Shown here: positions 52,274 through 62,409 of the stretch, in pieces
Layout: every line of letters starts with the position of its first letter
How positions within the stretch are numbered: the first letter of the stretch is position 1
NCBI RefSeq assembly: GCF_947504145.1
Contig: NZ_CANNGQ010000004.1
Span: 527,954 to 591,953, forward strand
Source: an uncultured Microbulbifer sp.
Lineage (GTDB): Bacteria > Pseudomonadota > Gammaproteobacteria > Pseudomonadales > Cellvibrionaceae
Length of the DNA stretch: 64,000 nt
Reading direction: 5' to 3'
Position numbers and translations under genes: made by a program
Notes under the pieces: model-generated
Seen by the model: only the letters and a program-made list of their open reading frames with translations
Databases searched by the model: none
Told to the model about the DNA's origin: nothing

Positions 52274-52704
52274 TCTTTACCAGTAATCGCGGTGATAAGC
52301 CCTTCTCGCAGCATCACGAATTGGTGGGAGTAGTTTCCATCCGTGAGCGCGGTTTTGCGATGGCCCTGCTCTGATACTGCGATGGCCTGTTTCACACGGA
52401 GAAGAGAAAGGTTGTACCAGCCTTTGGGTTCCTCCGGGTTGAGGTCTATGCATTTTTGGTACATGGCTTCTGCAGCGGGAAACTGGCCAGTCCTCACATA
52501 GATGTTGCCAAGGCGAAAATAGATGTCGTAGTTATCGGGCATTGCCGCTTTGAGGCTCAATAGCACTCGCTCTGCTTCACTATAGATCGCTCTGTTATAA
52601 AAATGCTCCGCCAGTTTCATATCTTCAGTGACGGATTTCGGCGTGTTTTGGGCGCAGGCAGTGCAAAGGGTCGTAATGAGAAGAATGGTTAGGATCTTAT
52701 ACAT
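52270..52704 (-). CDS. tadD: TadD-like TPR lipoprotein
   Basis: Start reassigned to MYKILTILLITTLCTACAQN (lipobox). TPR 'DIYFRLGNIYVRTGQFPAAEAMYQKCIDLNPEEPKGWYNLSLLRVKQ'. Confidence 0.8.
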   Translation of the reverse strand: MYKILTILLITTLCTACAQNTPKSVTEDMKLAEHFYNRAIYSEAERVLLSLKAAMPDNYDIYFRLGNIYVRTGQFPAAEAMYQKCIDLNPEEPKGWYNLSLLRVKQAIAVSEQGHRKTALTDGNYSHQFVMLREGLITAITGKE

Positions 52705-53014
52705 GGATGGTATCTCCGACTTTCCAGCTCGGCTGGTAGTTCTGTAAATATATTTCGACCGTGGAGGTTGCACCGAAACATACGGCGACTCGATTCTTCT
52801 TCATGGGAGTGATTGATTTCAAAATCTTGTTGTTGCTATCGAGAAAATAGACAGCGATTGCATGGGGGAATCCAAAGGTATGGACTGACCAGCAGGGCTT
52901 TATCCATATTCCATCGTGTTGTCTGGCGGATTTGCTGAACAACCCCTTTAATCGTCTAATGAACGTATTGGCGGGGTACAAATCGGGCGCCGCGCCGCGG
53001 TTCGGTACTGCCAT
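52697..53014 (-). CDS. DUF192 family protein
   Basis: 'NTFIRRLKGLFSKSARQHDGIWIKPCWSVHTFGFPHAIAVYFLDSNNKILKSITPMKKNRVAVCFGATSTVEI'. Confidence 0.8.
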   Translation of the reverse strand: MAVPNRGAAPDLYPANTFIRRLKGLFSKSARQHDGIWIKPCWSVHTFGFPHAIAVYFLDSNNKILKSITPMKKNRVAVCFGATSTVEIYLQNYQPSWKVGDTIHV

Positions 53015-53015
53015 G

Positions 53016-53894
53016 CTAGAGCGCCTCCATGAGCTTCATCGCGATTGGAAAGAATATGACGATAAAGGTTGTGGGGAAGATAAATGCAACCAGTGGAAAA
53101 ATGAGTTTTACAGGGGCTTGCATAGCCAGTTTTTCCGCCTTCTGAAACCGCTCCATCCGACGTTGATCCGACTGGATTTTGAGCGTGTTTCCGACCGATG
53201 CACCGGTCTTCTCTGCCTGAATAACAGCGGAAACAAATGCGTTAATCTCAGAAATATCCAGGCGATCTGCCATCGTTCTCAAGCCATCATCGCGTGACAT
53301 GCCCGCCCGTAAATCCCGCAGGTACTTTCTGAACTCGATTTTCATGGGCGATTCTGGACCTTTATCGACCGATTGCATGATAGCGCCCGTAATGTTCAAG
53401 CCTGCCTGTGTGGACATGGTGAGAAAATCCAGATAGATGGGAAGGGAGCGAACTAACGCCTGTTCTCGCCGGGTACGTATATCTCTTACACTCATCATGG
53501 GCATGAAGTAGCCAACGCCAGCACCTACCAGAGCGTAGAGATAGTCAAATGCGCCCAGCATTACGGATAGGCAAGAAGCGATGGCAGCCATGAGGACAGC
53601 GGACGTGATTTGCAGGCTGAAATACTGTGCTGGTGACATCACGTAATTCAGCCCGGCTTTGATCAGGGACTTCTGATACCGAACCAACCATTCAACCGGT
53701 AGCCGTTCCCCGATATAAAAGGAAACCAGATTGACCAGCGGCCAGATCTTCTTGAGCTGCGAAGGAACAGGATCAAGGTACTCCCGTTCTTCTGTTGGTA
53801 CCTCTTCTTTGATGCCCTTGACGGACGTATACAGTAGGACTACGGAAACGGGGATCAGCAGCAGTACCCAGTACTTGTATAACTCTAGGTTCAT
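53016..53894 (-). CDS. tadC: Tad inner-membrane platform protein TadC
   Basis: T2SSF-type 'LPIYLDFLTMSTQAGLNITGAIMQSVDKGPESPMKIEFRKYLRDLRAGMSRDDGLRTMADRLDISEINAFVSAVIQAEKTGASVG'. Confidence 0.93.
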   Translation of the reverse strand: MNLELYKYWVLLLIPVSVVLLYTSVKGIKEEVPTEEREYLDPVPSQLKKIWPLVNLVSFYIGERLPVEWLVRYQKSLIKAGLNYVMSPAQYFSLQITSAVLMAAIASCLSVMLGAFDYLYALVGAGVGYFMPMMSVRDIRTRREQALVRSLPIYLDFLTMSTQAGLNITGAIMQSVDKGPESPMKIEFRKYLRDLRAGMSRDDGLRTMADRLDISEINAFVSAVIQAEKTGASVGNTLKIQSDQRRMERFQKAEKLAMQAPVKLIFPLVAFIFPTTFIVIFFPIAMKLMEAL

Positions 53895-53897
53895 GAT

Positions 53898-54749
53898 TCA
53901 CACATCGATGGTGACAATTTTTTTGATGAATTTGTAGCCGGCAAATTCAAGCAGAACAACCGCCGCGCACGCGATCCAACCGCGCCAGTCGGTAAACAGC
54001 AGCGACATGGTCTCAGGTTCGATGCCGTAGATCGCAAGCCCGACGGCAATGGGTAGAAGTGTCATCACCCATCCCTGTAATACGCCCATGGCGGTTAGAC
54101 TCTTTATCTTCCCTTCCATTTCAATGCGTTTTCTGATGGTGTCCGCCAGGCGCTCAAGTACATCGGCGAGACTACCGCCTACTTCGCGGGATATTTTCAT
54201 GCCTGCGACCACGAGCTCCAGATCGGGTATGGGTACACGTTGATACATTTCATCCAACGCTTCTTCGAAATTCCTGCCCATTGTCAGTTCGCTTAGAAGC
54301 ATGCCGAACTCCTGGCTTAGAGGGCCGCGAGTCTCTTTTACTACCAGATCTAGCGCACCGGCCAGGTTTAGTCCGGAGCGAAGCATATTTGACATGGACA
54401 ACAAGGCGTCGGGAAGGTCTTTGCTGAATTTCTGGTAGCGAAGTTTGCGGAGTAGCGAAACGACGATCCCGGGAAGAAAGTAAACCACTGACCCAAGAGC
54501 CAGAGATAACAATATGGATTCCGTAAGAAGAAACGAAATCAATACGATCGAGACAAATGCGCCCAGGCTTATAAGCTTGAGTCTTTTGTCATCAATGAAA
54601 ATAAACATCTCTGCCAGTGAATTGCTGGCCGTATGCTTTATCTCCTTGTTGTACTGATTTACCGCCGTTTTGGTAGACCCAAAAACCGCATACCCAAGCG
54701 CGGCGACAGCGCCAATACCAAGAATACTGACAAGGAAAAGCGGGTTCAC
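53898..54749 (-). CDS. tadB: Tad inner-membrane platform protein TadB
   Basis: 'LPDALLSMSNMLRSGLNLAGALDLVVKETRGPLSQEFGMLLSELTMGRNFEEALDEMYQRVPIPDLELVVAGMKISREVGGSLADVLERLADTIR'. Confidence 0.94.
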   Translation of the reverse strand: MNPLFLVSILGIGAVAALGYAVFGSTKTAVNQYNKEIKHTASNSLAEMFIFIDDKRLKLISLGAFVSIVLISFLLTESILLSLALGSVVYFLPGIVVSLLRKLRYQKFSKDLPDALLSMSNMLRSGLNLAGALDLVVKETRGPLSQEFGMLLSELTMGRNFEEALDEMYQRVPIPDLELVVAGMKISREVGGSLADVLERLADTIRKRIEMEGKIKSLTAMGVLQGWVMTLLPIAVGLAIYGIEPETMSLLFTDWRGWIACAAVVLLEFAGYKFIKKIVTIDV

Positions 54750-56458
54750 TGGTTGACACCTTCCCGTCTGAAGATTGACAGGTCTACGGGAATACCGCGC
54801 AAAGAGAGTTTTTCATAAAACTCAGGCACATTTCCGGTTGCTTCAAAGTGCCCTCTGGTTTTTCCATTCGCATCGAAACCAAGCTCCCGGTAGCGGAAGA
54901 TCTCTGAAATTTGTACGGTGGTCCCTTCTACGCCGGTAATTTCAGAAATACTGGTAATTTTTCGGGCGCCGCAGGCGAACCGAGACTGCTGAACAACAAG
55001 GTGTACCGCTGATGATATCTGCTCTCTAATAGCGGTAACCGGGAGGTCCATGCCGGACATCATCACCAGTACCTCAAGGCGGGAAATACAATCACGTGGC
55101 GAGTTGGAATGAACGGTAGTCAGTGAGCCGTCGTGGCCGGTGTTCATGGCCTGTAACATATCCAGTGCTTCGCCACTCCGGCATTCACCGACCACGATAC
55201 GGTCCGGCCGCATACGCAGACAGTTTTTCACAAGGTCGCGGATCGTGACTGCGCCAGAACCCTCCTGGTTTGGCGGGCGCGCCTCAAGCGAGACGACATG
55301 TGGTTTGTTGAGCTTGAGTTCTGCGGCATCTTCTACTGTGATGATACGTTCGCTGTCAGGTATGAAATTCGACAGAGCATTCAACAGGGTTGTTTTACCC
55401 GACCCTGTTCCGCCAGAAATGATGATGTTCAAGTGCTGTGTGACGGCCATCTGAAGAAAGTCGATCATCGGGCGGCTAACCGAACCGAAATTTAGCAGGT
55501 GCTCCATGGTGAGCTTTTCCTGCATAAATTTCCGTATGGTGAGGGACGGGCCACGTATGGCAAGTGGTGGAATAATCGCATTGACACGGGAGCCGTCGCG
55601 TAGGCGGGCATCGACCATGGGTGAACTTTCATCGATTCGCCGTCCAAGGGGCGAGACGATACGGTCTATCGCACTGAGTACCGCTCTGTCGTCGGAGAAG
55701 CAGATGTCTGATTTTTGTAGTGAACCTGACTTCTCAAAATAGATTTCATCGTATGAGTTGACCATGACTTCACTGATGTCGGGATCTGCCAGCAAGTCTT
55801 CCAGTGGACCGAGTCCCACCGCTTCTTCCAGCACCTGCTTGAGTATGTCATTCCGGTCGAGCCCCGTCGTAGGAAAGTCTGGCTCAGTGTCAATGACTTC
55901 GCTCAGTATCCCTGCAGACAAATCTCGCAATTCATCAATGGAGAGGTTGGAGATGTTGGTCCTTCGCAGATCCATGGTTTTGATCAATCCGGCATGGAGC
56001 TTGAGCTTCCATTCTCTCGCCAGCTGAACCTTTGCACTATCCGGTACTGCCGCAGTTGCAGCATCAAGCGCTACTAGCTGGGGTTCCTTCTGTTGCGCGT
56101 ATTCTTGGTCTGGCATGCCAGGCGCGGAGCTTTCCACCGGCGCACGATCAGCCTCCAGGAGGCGGCCATCTTCTATAGTCAGCAGGTAGTCGCCGATTGA
56201 GATGGTTTCGCCATCTTTTAGAGGGCCATATTTTCGGTCAATCTTGATGCTGTTGACCTGAACTTCCGCCCGTTTATCGCCGGATTCAATGAAGATCTGG
56301 TTTCCAGAAGTGGAGACAATGGCGTGTTGCCTGGAAATTCGCCAACCGGCAAGATCGATGAGCGCATCTCGACCCTTGCCGATCACAAAACGATCGTTCT
56401 CACTAAAATACCGCCCTACCGGGGTACCCTTGCGGGTTTCAACGGTGATTTTCATCAT
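54746..56458 (-). CDS. tadA: Tad secretion ATPase TadA/CpaF with N-terminal FHA domain
   Basis: FHA '[29 protein letters not shown]'. ATPase '[38 protein letters not shown]', '[43 protein letters not shown]'. Confidence 0.96.
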   Translation of the reverse strand: MMKITVETRKGTPVGRYFSENDRFVIGKGRDALIDLAGWRISRQHAIVSTSGNQIFIESGDKRAEVQVNSIKIDRKYGPLKDGETISIGDYLLTIEDGRLLEADRAPVESSAPGMPDQEYAQQKEPQLVALDAATAAVPDSAKVQLAREWKLKLHAGLIKTMDLRRTNISNLSIDELRDLSAGILSEVIDTEPDFPTTGLDRNDILKQVLEEAVGLGPLEDLLADPDISEVMVNSYDEIYFEKSGSLQKSDICFSDDRAVLSAIDRIVSPLGRRIDESSPMVDARLRDGSRVNAIIPPLAIRGPSLTIRKFMQEKLTMEHLLNFGSVSRPMIDFLQMAVTQHLNIIISGGTGSGKTTLLNALSNFIPDSERIITVEDAAELKLNKPHVVSLEARPPNQEGSGAVTIRDLVKNCLRMRPDRIVVGECRSGEALDMLQAMNTGHDGSLTTVHSNSPRDCISRLEVLVMMSGMDLPVTAIREQISSAVHLVVQQSRFACGARKITSISEITGVEGTTVQISEIFRYRELGFDANGKTRGHFEATGNVPEFYEKLSLRGIPVDLSIFRREGVNQ

Positions 56459-57768
56459 TATTCCTTGAGCGCGGCATCAATCGTCAGGTTAGCCTGATGT
56501 TCAGTGATCATTTCCCGTGCAAAGTCACTGAGGAAGACGTCTTCTGCGTCTCCGGGTGTGATGATTTTTGGCGTCAGGAGTACAACAACTTGCCGGTCTT
56601 CAATATCGCTGTCTTCAACACCAAATAGATATTTCAGGACGGGCATCTGGCTTAAATAGGCGATACCGCTATTCGCTTCTGAGTCTGCGGTCGAGAACAA
56701 TCCCGAAATGGCAACCGTCTGGTTATGTTTGAGCTGGATAACGGTTTCAGTACGTCGGTTTTTGGTGCCAGGAACGCCGTTAACCGATACGGAAGGGTCG
56801 ATATCACTGAGGTCAACGGATACTTCCAGGTTGATATCGTCCCCGAAAATCGTTGGCAGGACCTCGAGGATCACCCCGTAGTCTTCACGCTGTACACTGG
56901 CTGCGCCAATGGCATTGATGACGGGAATGGGGAAGCTGCCCCCCACGTGAAACACAGCGGGTTCGCCACTGGTGGACGTCAGCTTGGGTGAAGTCAAAAT
57001 TCGCGCGCGCCCTGCACTCTCGAGAAAATTGATGGTAGACAGTAGGTGCGAGGTGATACCGAAATACTGGAAAAAGCTGGTATCGCCGATAGGGACAGTT
57101 TCAACGATCTGTCGATTGATGTCGTCGGGATCAGATTCGTAAATGATGAAGTCGCCGGGTGTTATGGTCTTGTGAAAACCCCACGCCGGACCTGACATGG
57201 AGGTATTCCAATCAATACCGAGCTTGGATACATCGTTGCTGCCAATTTCAACCAGTAATGCATCGACCCGGATCAACGGCTTCTTTGCGAAAGGACGTTC
57301 ACGGACCAGGAACACTGCATTTGGCACCATGGTGCGAATGGCATCCACTACGGGCACATCGCCCTGGTCAATCTCTCCTTCTACCACGAGCCGGTGGTCC
57401 AATGAGTAAGCGCGAAGATTGGGCATATTTTTGGAAAGCATCTGAGCAATGCGGACGTCATCAGACACATAGCGTTCTTCTACATCCACCCAATAGCGGA
57501 CTTCACGGCCACCGTTGCGCCACAGATGTAAACTAGTACTGCCAGCCTTTCCCCCAATGATCATGACCTGGCCATTGTCCAGGGTTTTATAACTGATCAC
57601 GTCAGGTTTGCCGATGGCAACCCGGGTGATCCCTTCAATGTTCAGTACGTGCACTTCTCCCGAGTGTAGAGAGAGTGCGTTGGCTCCATTTTTTGCGTAG
57701 GTGACAGAGCACAGCAAGCTCAATACCAGTACACCAACCAGATAAATACGTTTACAACCTTTCATCAA
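56458..57768 (-). CDS. rcpA: Tad secretin RcpA/CpaC
   Basis: 'ARILTSPKLTSTSGEPAVFHVGGSFPIPV', 'QLKHNQTVAISGLFS', 'VVLLTPKIITP'. Confidence 0.94.
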   Translation of the reverse strand: MMKGCKRIYLVGVLVLSLLCSVTYAKNGANALSLHSGEVHVLNIEGITRVAIGKPDVISYKTLDNGQVMIIGGKAGSTSLHLWRNGGREVRYWVDVEERYVSDDVRIAQMLSKNMPNLRAYSLDHRLVVEGEIDQGDVPVVDAIRTMVPNAVFLVRERPFAKKPLIRVDALLVEIGSNDVSKLGIDWNTSMSGPAWGFHKTITPGDFIIYESDPDDINRQIVETVPIGDTSFFQYFGITSHLLSTINFLESAGRARILTSPKLTSTSGEPAVFHVGGSFPIPVINAIGAASVQREDYGVILEVLPTIFGDDINLEVSVDLSDIDPSVSVNGVPGTKNRRTETVIQLKHNQTVAISGLFSTADSEANSGIAYLSQMPVLKYLFGVEDSDIEDRQVVVLLTPKIITPGDAEDVFLSDFAREMITEHQANLTIDAALKE

Positions 57769-58690
57769 CTACCCTTGTATGCATGTCTTCCTGCGGCTCA
57801 TCGCTTGCGGAGAGCGTCATTTCACGCGCGATTCGAGCTAGCCTTCCCTTGGCATTTCGTATGGCCACACGGTGAGATTGTTGGGAGGTGCTCAGAGATA
57901 AACTTTCCAGCTTTGGAACCAGCACACCATCTTTTGCGTTGCCAGCCTGATAGACCGCAACGGTATTGACGTTACTGTCATTCAGTTCGTAGCGCGGGTT
58001 TATCTCATCCCGCCGGTTGCGCAACAGGAATACCAGGTCACCTGCTCCATCGGCCTCAAATACATCGCGCACCGTTTCGCTGGGCACGCCGAGGGTAATG
58101 GTTGGGTACTGCGCGGTTTTGTACATCCCTGGGAATTTGGCGTCGGCAGTGGTGAACTTGCCTGTGGAAAGGACCTTTACCCGCTCAAGTAGCAAGTCAA
58201 GTTTTTGACCTTTGTCGGTACGGACCCCCAAGTCAATAAAGTCACCGGACTCGATCATGTGCTCAATGCTCGAAACGCCGTCCACTTCGAGCGTGATGGC
58301 ACGCTCACCTTCGCTGAGCAAATCCGAGAATCGAGCGATACGTGATACCCCTTCAACGAACTGCCTGAGAAGTGGTTTGCCTGCGCTCATCGGATCGCGC
58401 AGTTGCTTAAACTCAACGGCCGAATATTGATCGGGGACGATCGCACCATCTGGAACATACTCAAATGGAATGCTCTTGATGGTCATGTTCTCCAGGTTGA
58501 TCGGGTCACCGATCGACAGATTACGTTTTGCAACCACAACATTGGTTAGCTGTTGTTCCTTCCGTATCTGGTCGCGAAGCTGCTGCTCTTTCTGGTCGAA
58601 ATAGAATTTGGTCAAATAGATTGCACCTGCGATACACGCCACTGCGAAAATCATCGCGATTGGATATCGAAATCGAAAAAATAACCCCAC
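57752..58690 (-). CDS. cpaB: Flp pilus assembly protein CpaB/RcpC (SAF domain)
   Basis: 'VVVAKRNLSIGDPINLENMTIKSIPFEYVPDGAI...GKPLLRQFVEGVSRIARFSDLLSEGERAITLEVDGVSSIEHMIESGDFIDLGVRT'. Confidence 0.9.
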   Translation of the reverse strand: MGLFFRFRYPIAMIFAVACIAGAIYLTKFYFDQKEQQLRDQIRKEQQLTNVVVAKRNLSIGDPINLENMTIKSIPFEYVPDGAIVPDQYSAVEFKQLRDPMSAGKPLLRQFVEGVSRIARFSDLLSEGERAITLEVDGVSSIEHMIESGDFIDLGVRTDKGQKLDLLLERVKVLSTGKFTTADAKFPGMYKTAQYPTITLGVPSETVRDVFEADGAGDLVFLLRNRRDEINPRYELNDSNVNTVAVYQAGNAKDGVLVPKLESLSLSTSQQSHRVAIRNAKGRLARIAREMTLSASDEPQEDMHTRVVDERL

Positions 58691-58704
58691 TTGGCCTACT
58701 CCTG

Positions 58705-58890
58705 CTATTCGTCTGTGGGCTGAGAAACCGCGTATTCATACGCGCGGTAATTCTTTTTAAACGCTTCAACCAGGTAGCCAACAATCGACTTGTCGTCTAG
58801 TGGCGGAAGTGGGGTGAAGCATGCCGCGCCGACGATCAGTACGCCGACAAGATATTCCGGGAAAGATTGGCCGCTGTTTTTATTGATCAC
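58705..58890 (-). CDS. Small prepilin-like protein in the Tad operon
   Basis: 'MINKNSGQSFPEYLVGVLIVGAACFTPLPPL': G|QSFPEY + hydrophobic stretch. Confidence 0.65.
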   Translation of the reverse strand: MINKNSGQSFPEYLVGVLIVGAACFTPLPPLDDKSIVGYLVEAFKKNYRAYEYAVSQPTDE

Positions 58891-59648
58891 CGGCTTCCCT
58901 TCCTTGAAATCGTTGCGATTACCCTGGTCTTGTCGTCGATGTTGAATGCATCCATTCGGATACTCTGCGAATTGTTCTCCGCAGTGAACATTGCGGCTTC
59001 TGTATTTCTACTGGCCTGGTCGACTACACGCTTCTTATTGATCTGATAGTGGTGCTTTGCGTAATAGGCGGTGTAATAGTCGAGGGTACGTTCAACGCTG
59101 TCACCCGATTCCAACCAATAGGAATCGAATACATCGCCATTGGATCGCGAAGTTACTACGGAAACAATATCCGCTCGGCCCAGTGCAGGAAGTTCATGGC
59201 GTACTACAGATTTCACGCCTTTTTCTAGATATTCCGGCAAGGGAGAAATTCCTACCAGAACCTGGGATCCCGACAGACCTCGCGGACCGACCTGCACGGT
59301 AATATTGTGGCCTTCCTCTAGACGCGAAAGTACCTTCCATTCCCCAATTATTGTTTCAAGATAAGGCTGGTCTGTATCTGCGTCATCAACGTTGTGGGTC
59401 CAGTACTCGCGATAAAACGACAGAGCTTCGCTGCCGTCATCTGGAGATGCAAATTCGTATGCGACCAGTGGCAGTCCATTGACCTCCATTTGCTCGCTGA
59501 CGATATTCACCTGCGCGTCATCGGGAAAGACCATTTCAAGCGCGTGTACCGGTGTCGCGACTAGTGCGATAAGGAAAGGTACCGCAAACGCATTAAATAC
59601 GCTTAAAGGCCATCTATTCACACGCGGACTCCCGGTTACTGCCGCCAT
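58887..59648 (-). CDS. Hypothetical secreted protein in the Tad operon
   Basis: Start reassigned to MAAVTGSPRVNRW. Signal 'FAVPFLIALVATPVHALEMVFPDDAQVNIVSEQMEVNGLPLVAYEF'. Confidence 0.65.
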   Translation of the reverse strand: MAAVTGSPRVNRWPLSVFNAFAVPFLIALVATPVHALEMVFPDDAQVNIVSEQMEVNGLPLVAYEFASPDDGSEALSFYREYWTHNVDDADTDQPYLETIIGEWKVLSRLEEGHNITVQVGPRGLSGSQVLVGISPLPEYLEKGVKSVVRHELPALGRADIVSVVTSRSNGDVFDSYWLESGDSVERTLDYYTAYYAKHHYQINKKRVVDQASRNTEAAMFTAENNSQSIRMDAFNIDDKTRVIATISRKGSR

Positions 59649-60393
59649 TGAAAACCCGGCTACAAGGCACGACATCCCGCTCGACGATTCCTGGTTTGAA
59701 ATCGTCCCACTCTTCAAATCCCACAGTTGACGCCAGATTGGCCAGTTGATCGAAAACACCGTTGTTAAATGCACGCTCACCAAGTACAGCGCCGTCGAGA
59801 GTGGATTTTATGTCGTTAGATGTCAGTCGTCGCCAGCTCTGGGTATAGAGTGCATTGTTGGCACGCGGGGAAAGTGATCCAATTTGTGCAAGGTTGCGTT
59901 CGGTGGCCAGTTGATAGTTGATTGTGGCGTTAACGAGGCCATTTTGTGGCAGGTCAAAATCTATCAGTGCGTTGTTGAGAAAATTGTCTCTTGCACTATA
60001 TGCACTTCCATCTGGTGTGCTATTGGTATGGGTGTGTTGTGCAAACTGTCCATTATTGATCAGAAGTAGTGGAGCGTAGTCGCCGTTCTGATCCGTATGG
60101 AAATAGAGAGGAGATACTTTGGCATTCTGGGTGCCGGATGCAGTGCGATCGCGAACGCTATCAAAACCGACAAATTCCTGCGAAATAAGTCGACGATTGA
60201 GTTCGTAGCTGATTTCGGTGGGAGTTTTATCTGTTTTTGCTGTCTCCCATGCGGCATAGCGGGCACTTTCGTAGGCGCGGTGCCGGACATCACCGGTTTT
60301 ACCGAGATAGGCGATCATAAACACCAAAGGTACTAACACGAAGCTGGCGACAATCAGAAATTCCAGCATGGCCTGGCCGCGGTATTTGTGCAT
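59614..60393 (-). CDS. tadE: TadE-like pseudopilin
   Basis: 'YRGQAMLEFLIVASFVLVPLVFMIAYLGKTGDVRHRAYESARYAAWETA' (G|xxxxEF + TM). Confidence 0.85.
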   Translation of the reverse strand: MHKYRGQAMLEFLIVASFVLVPLVFMIAYLGKTGDVRHRAYESARYAAWETAKTDKTPTEISYELNRRLISQEFVGFDSVRDRTASGTQNAKVSPLYFHTDQNGDYAPLLLINNGQFAQHTHTNSTPDGSAYSARDNFLNNALIDFDLPQNGLVNATINYQLATERNLAQIGSLSPRANNALYTQSWRRLTSNDIKSTLDGAVLGERAFNNGVFDQLANLASTVGFEEWDDFKPGIVERDVVPCSRVFNGGSNRESACE

Positions 60394-60394
60394 A

Positions 60395-61972
60395 TCAACC
60401 TCCTACCAGGGCTGTCAATGTCAGCTTCTGTTCGTCCGTCATACTCGAGAGCCGTGGTTCCCAGAACGGGTTGTACGCATTGCCAAACTCCACTCTTCCG
60501 TCTAGCCGGCGAGTATTTACGCGCATCCAGCTATCACTCTGACGGCGAAAAAAAACAGCGGAACCGGCCGCTCCATGGTATGCGTTGTCGGCGGCTCCGG
60601 CGTATTCGCCCAACGCGTGGGAGTCGCTTACATTTCCTGAGATATCTGCAGCACTGGCCACGTGACCGGTGGATTTTCTTAGATAAATGAAAGCCGGGCT
60701 CTGTTTTTCTACATAGCCTTCCTGGCGGAGATTTCTGAACGGTTGTAGGCCTGTGCTGTCGGACGTGTTGAGGCTGTCGGAGTAGTCATTCGCGAGATCG
60801 TTACAGTCCAGTGCGATGACATCCATCAGGATGAAGCCACCGTGATTGCGCGCCCGATTTCTGTTTGCGTACTCTACATCTGTGCAGGAAGAACCCCGCG
60901 GATTTACTTCCCAGTGGGAGCGATCTTCATGAATGATGTGGTGGCCTTCATCATTTTCCGGCCCGGTATAGGCGTGGCCGACACCGAGCTTCACGCGCTC
61001 GCGATGTCGGGTGGTTCGGGTGCCCCTAAACAGTCGCCAATATCGGGTTGAGGAGTGAAGGGAAATGGTGTCGACGGCACTCCAGGAGGTGAAGGGTGCA
61101 CGTCGATTCACGGAGTTGGTGTCCCCCCCCAGAACGGTTTCACCCGCGCGCTCAATAGACAGCCGGGAGAATAACGGAATGCCACTTACGCTTTCCGCAG
61201 GAATACCGGGCAGCGTGATCCTGCTTGGCATACCCGGAAAGCTGAATCGGTATGTTCTCGCTTCGGAGAAGCCATCTCTCGACTCCATGGTGACATTTCT
61301 GAACTGTCTGCAGCGGGCCGCTGTTTCATTCTGGTTGGAGTGATAGTTTCCGCTATTGCGAACACTATCCGATATCTCCAGGCAGTCGTTGGGCCCATGA
61401 AACTCTTCCAGGTGTGCAGTGGTCGCCGCAGCCACCGAGACTTCGGCGGCCGAATAGTTTACGTCGGGGTCATTTGCTCTGACGACATCAGAGAGTATCT
61501 CCTGAGCGATCAGGCTGACCATCGGGGTGGCGAATTCTTGCTGCCGGGAAACCGCATCCGAATAGGCTGCGACAACTTGCGCAATTCCTGGCGTTGCGGA
61601 TTCGATACCGGATTGAATACTGTTGGAAACACTCTCGATATAGCCCGTTACGGTATTTACGTACGGTATCCATGTACCAATATCATCGATTGTCTGGGCG
61701 AAGGTGTTCAGCATTCGTGACCAGGATGTCATGGTGACCACCTGCGCCATAGTGATCTGATTGGCTACCAATGCCCGGTTCGATAGTGCAACAAAGTTAT
61801 GATTTTGCGCATAGACATTGGCGACGCTATAAGCTGCGGCGTCGGCCGTATTCTGTAGGCGTGTAGAGGCATTGGTGATCTGATAGGCGTTGAATACATA
61901 CTGGGCGGAGAGTAATACGCTCAGCATCAGCGCCAGCAGATAGGGGATTACATTCCCTTTCTGGCGATTCAT
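60395..61972 (-). CDS. tadG: TadG-like pilus assembly protein
   Basis: 'KGNVIPYLLALMLSVLLSAQYVFNAYQITNASTRLQNTADAAAYSVANVYAQNHNFVALSNRALVANQ'. Confidence 0.85.
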   Translation of the reverse strand: MNRQKGNVIPYLLALMLSVLLSAQYVFNAYQITNASTRLQNTADAAAYSVANVYAQNHNFVALSNRALVANQITMAQVVTMTSWSRMLNTFAQTIDDIGTWIPYVNTVTGYIESVSNSIQSGIESATPGIAQVVAAYSDAVSRQQEFATPMVSLIAQEILSDVVRANDPDVNYSAAEVSVAAATTAHLEEFHGPNDCLEISDSVRNSGNYHSNQNETAARCRQFRNVTMESRDGFSEARTYRFSFPGMPSRITLPGIPAESVSGIPLFSRLSIERAGETVLGGDTNSVNRRAPFTSWSAVDTISLHSSTRYWRLFRGTRTTRHRERVKLGVGHAYTGPENDEGHHIIHEDRSHWEVNPRGSSCTDVEYANRNRARNHGGFILMDVIALDCNDLANDYSDSLNTSDSTGLQPFRNLRQEGYVEKQSPAFIYLRKSTGHVASAADISGNVSDSHALGEYAGAADNAYHGAAGSAVFFRRQSDSWMRVNTRRLDGRVEFGNAYNPFWEPRLSSMTDEQKLTLTALVGG

Positions 61973-62109
61973 TTGAAATCCATTTCAAAATATCGGCGAC
62001 AAGTGTCTGTTATTCGGCGGGTTCGGCAGAGTCGAATCCTGGAATTGCATTTGAGGGCAATCAGCCGGCAGATAGGTAATTCCTGCCGGCCAATAGTGTC
62101 TGGCAGTGC

Positions 62110-62409
62110 TTAGTTGCCGCCAGTCTGGTTGCCGGAAGAGTAGTTGGACAGGTCCTTGTCCGTATTGGCCTCGTCAACCGCGTCATCTGCAGATGTTTGT
62201 GCCGCGGTAATTTGGGCGTCTCCAGATTGTCCGGACATTTCCTGAGCAAGGCCGCCCATCTGATTGCGCAAGGTATCCCCAAACAGTCGGAATACGCCGA
62301 TTGCGGCGACGGCAATCAGGGCGACAATGATGATGTACTCGGTCATTCCCTGGCCGAGCTGCTTTTTGTGGCCATTCAAGTATTTCGGTTTCTTTGTGCG
62401 GATTAACAT
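62110..62409 (-). CDS. flp: Flp-type major pilin
   Basis: 'KKQLGQGMTEYIIIVALIAVAAIGVFRLFGDTLRNQMGGLAQEMSG': canonical G|xxxxEY. Start reassigned to MLIRTKKP with AGGG upstream. Confidence 0.92.
   Translation of the reverse strand: MLIRTKKPKYLNGHKKQLGQGMTEYIIIVALIAVAAIGVFRLFGDTLRNQMGGLAQEMSGQSGDAQITAAQTSADDAVDEANTDKDLSNYSSGNQTGGN

Noticed and set aside
59649-59783. Upstream extension of the Tad-operon secreted protein to 59783
   Set aside because: Would overlap the TadE-like gene by ~170 nt and place the signal peptide internally; the start at 59648 fits better.
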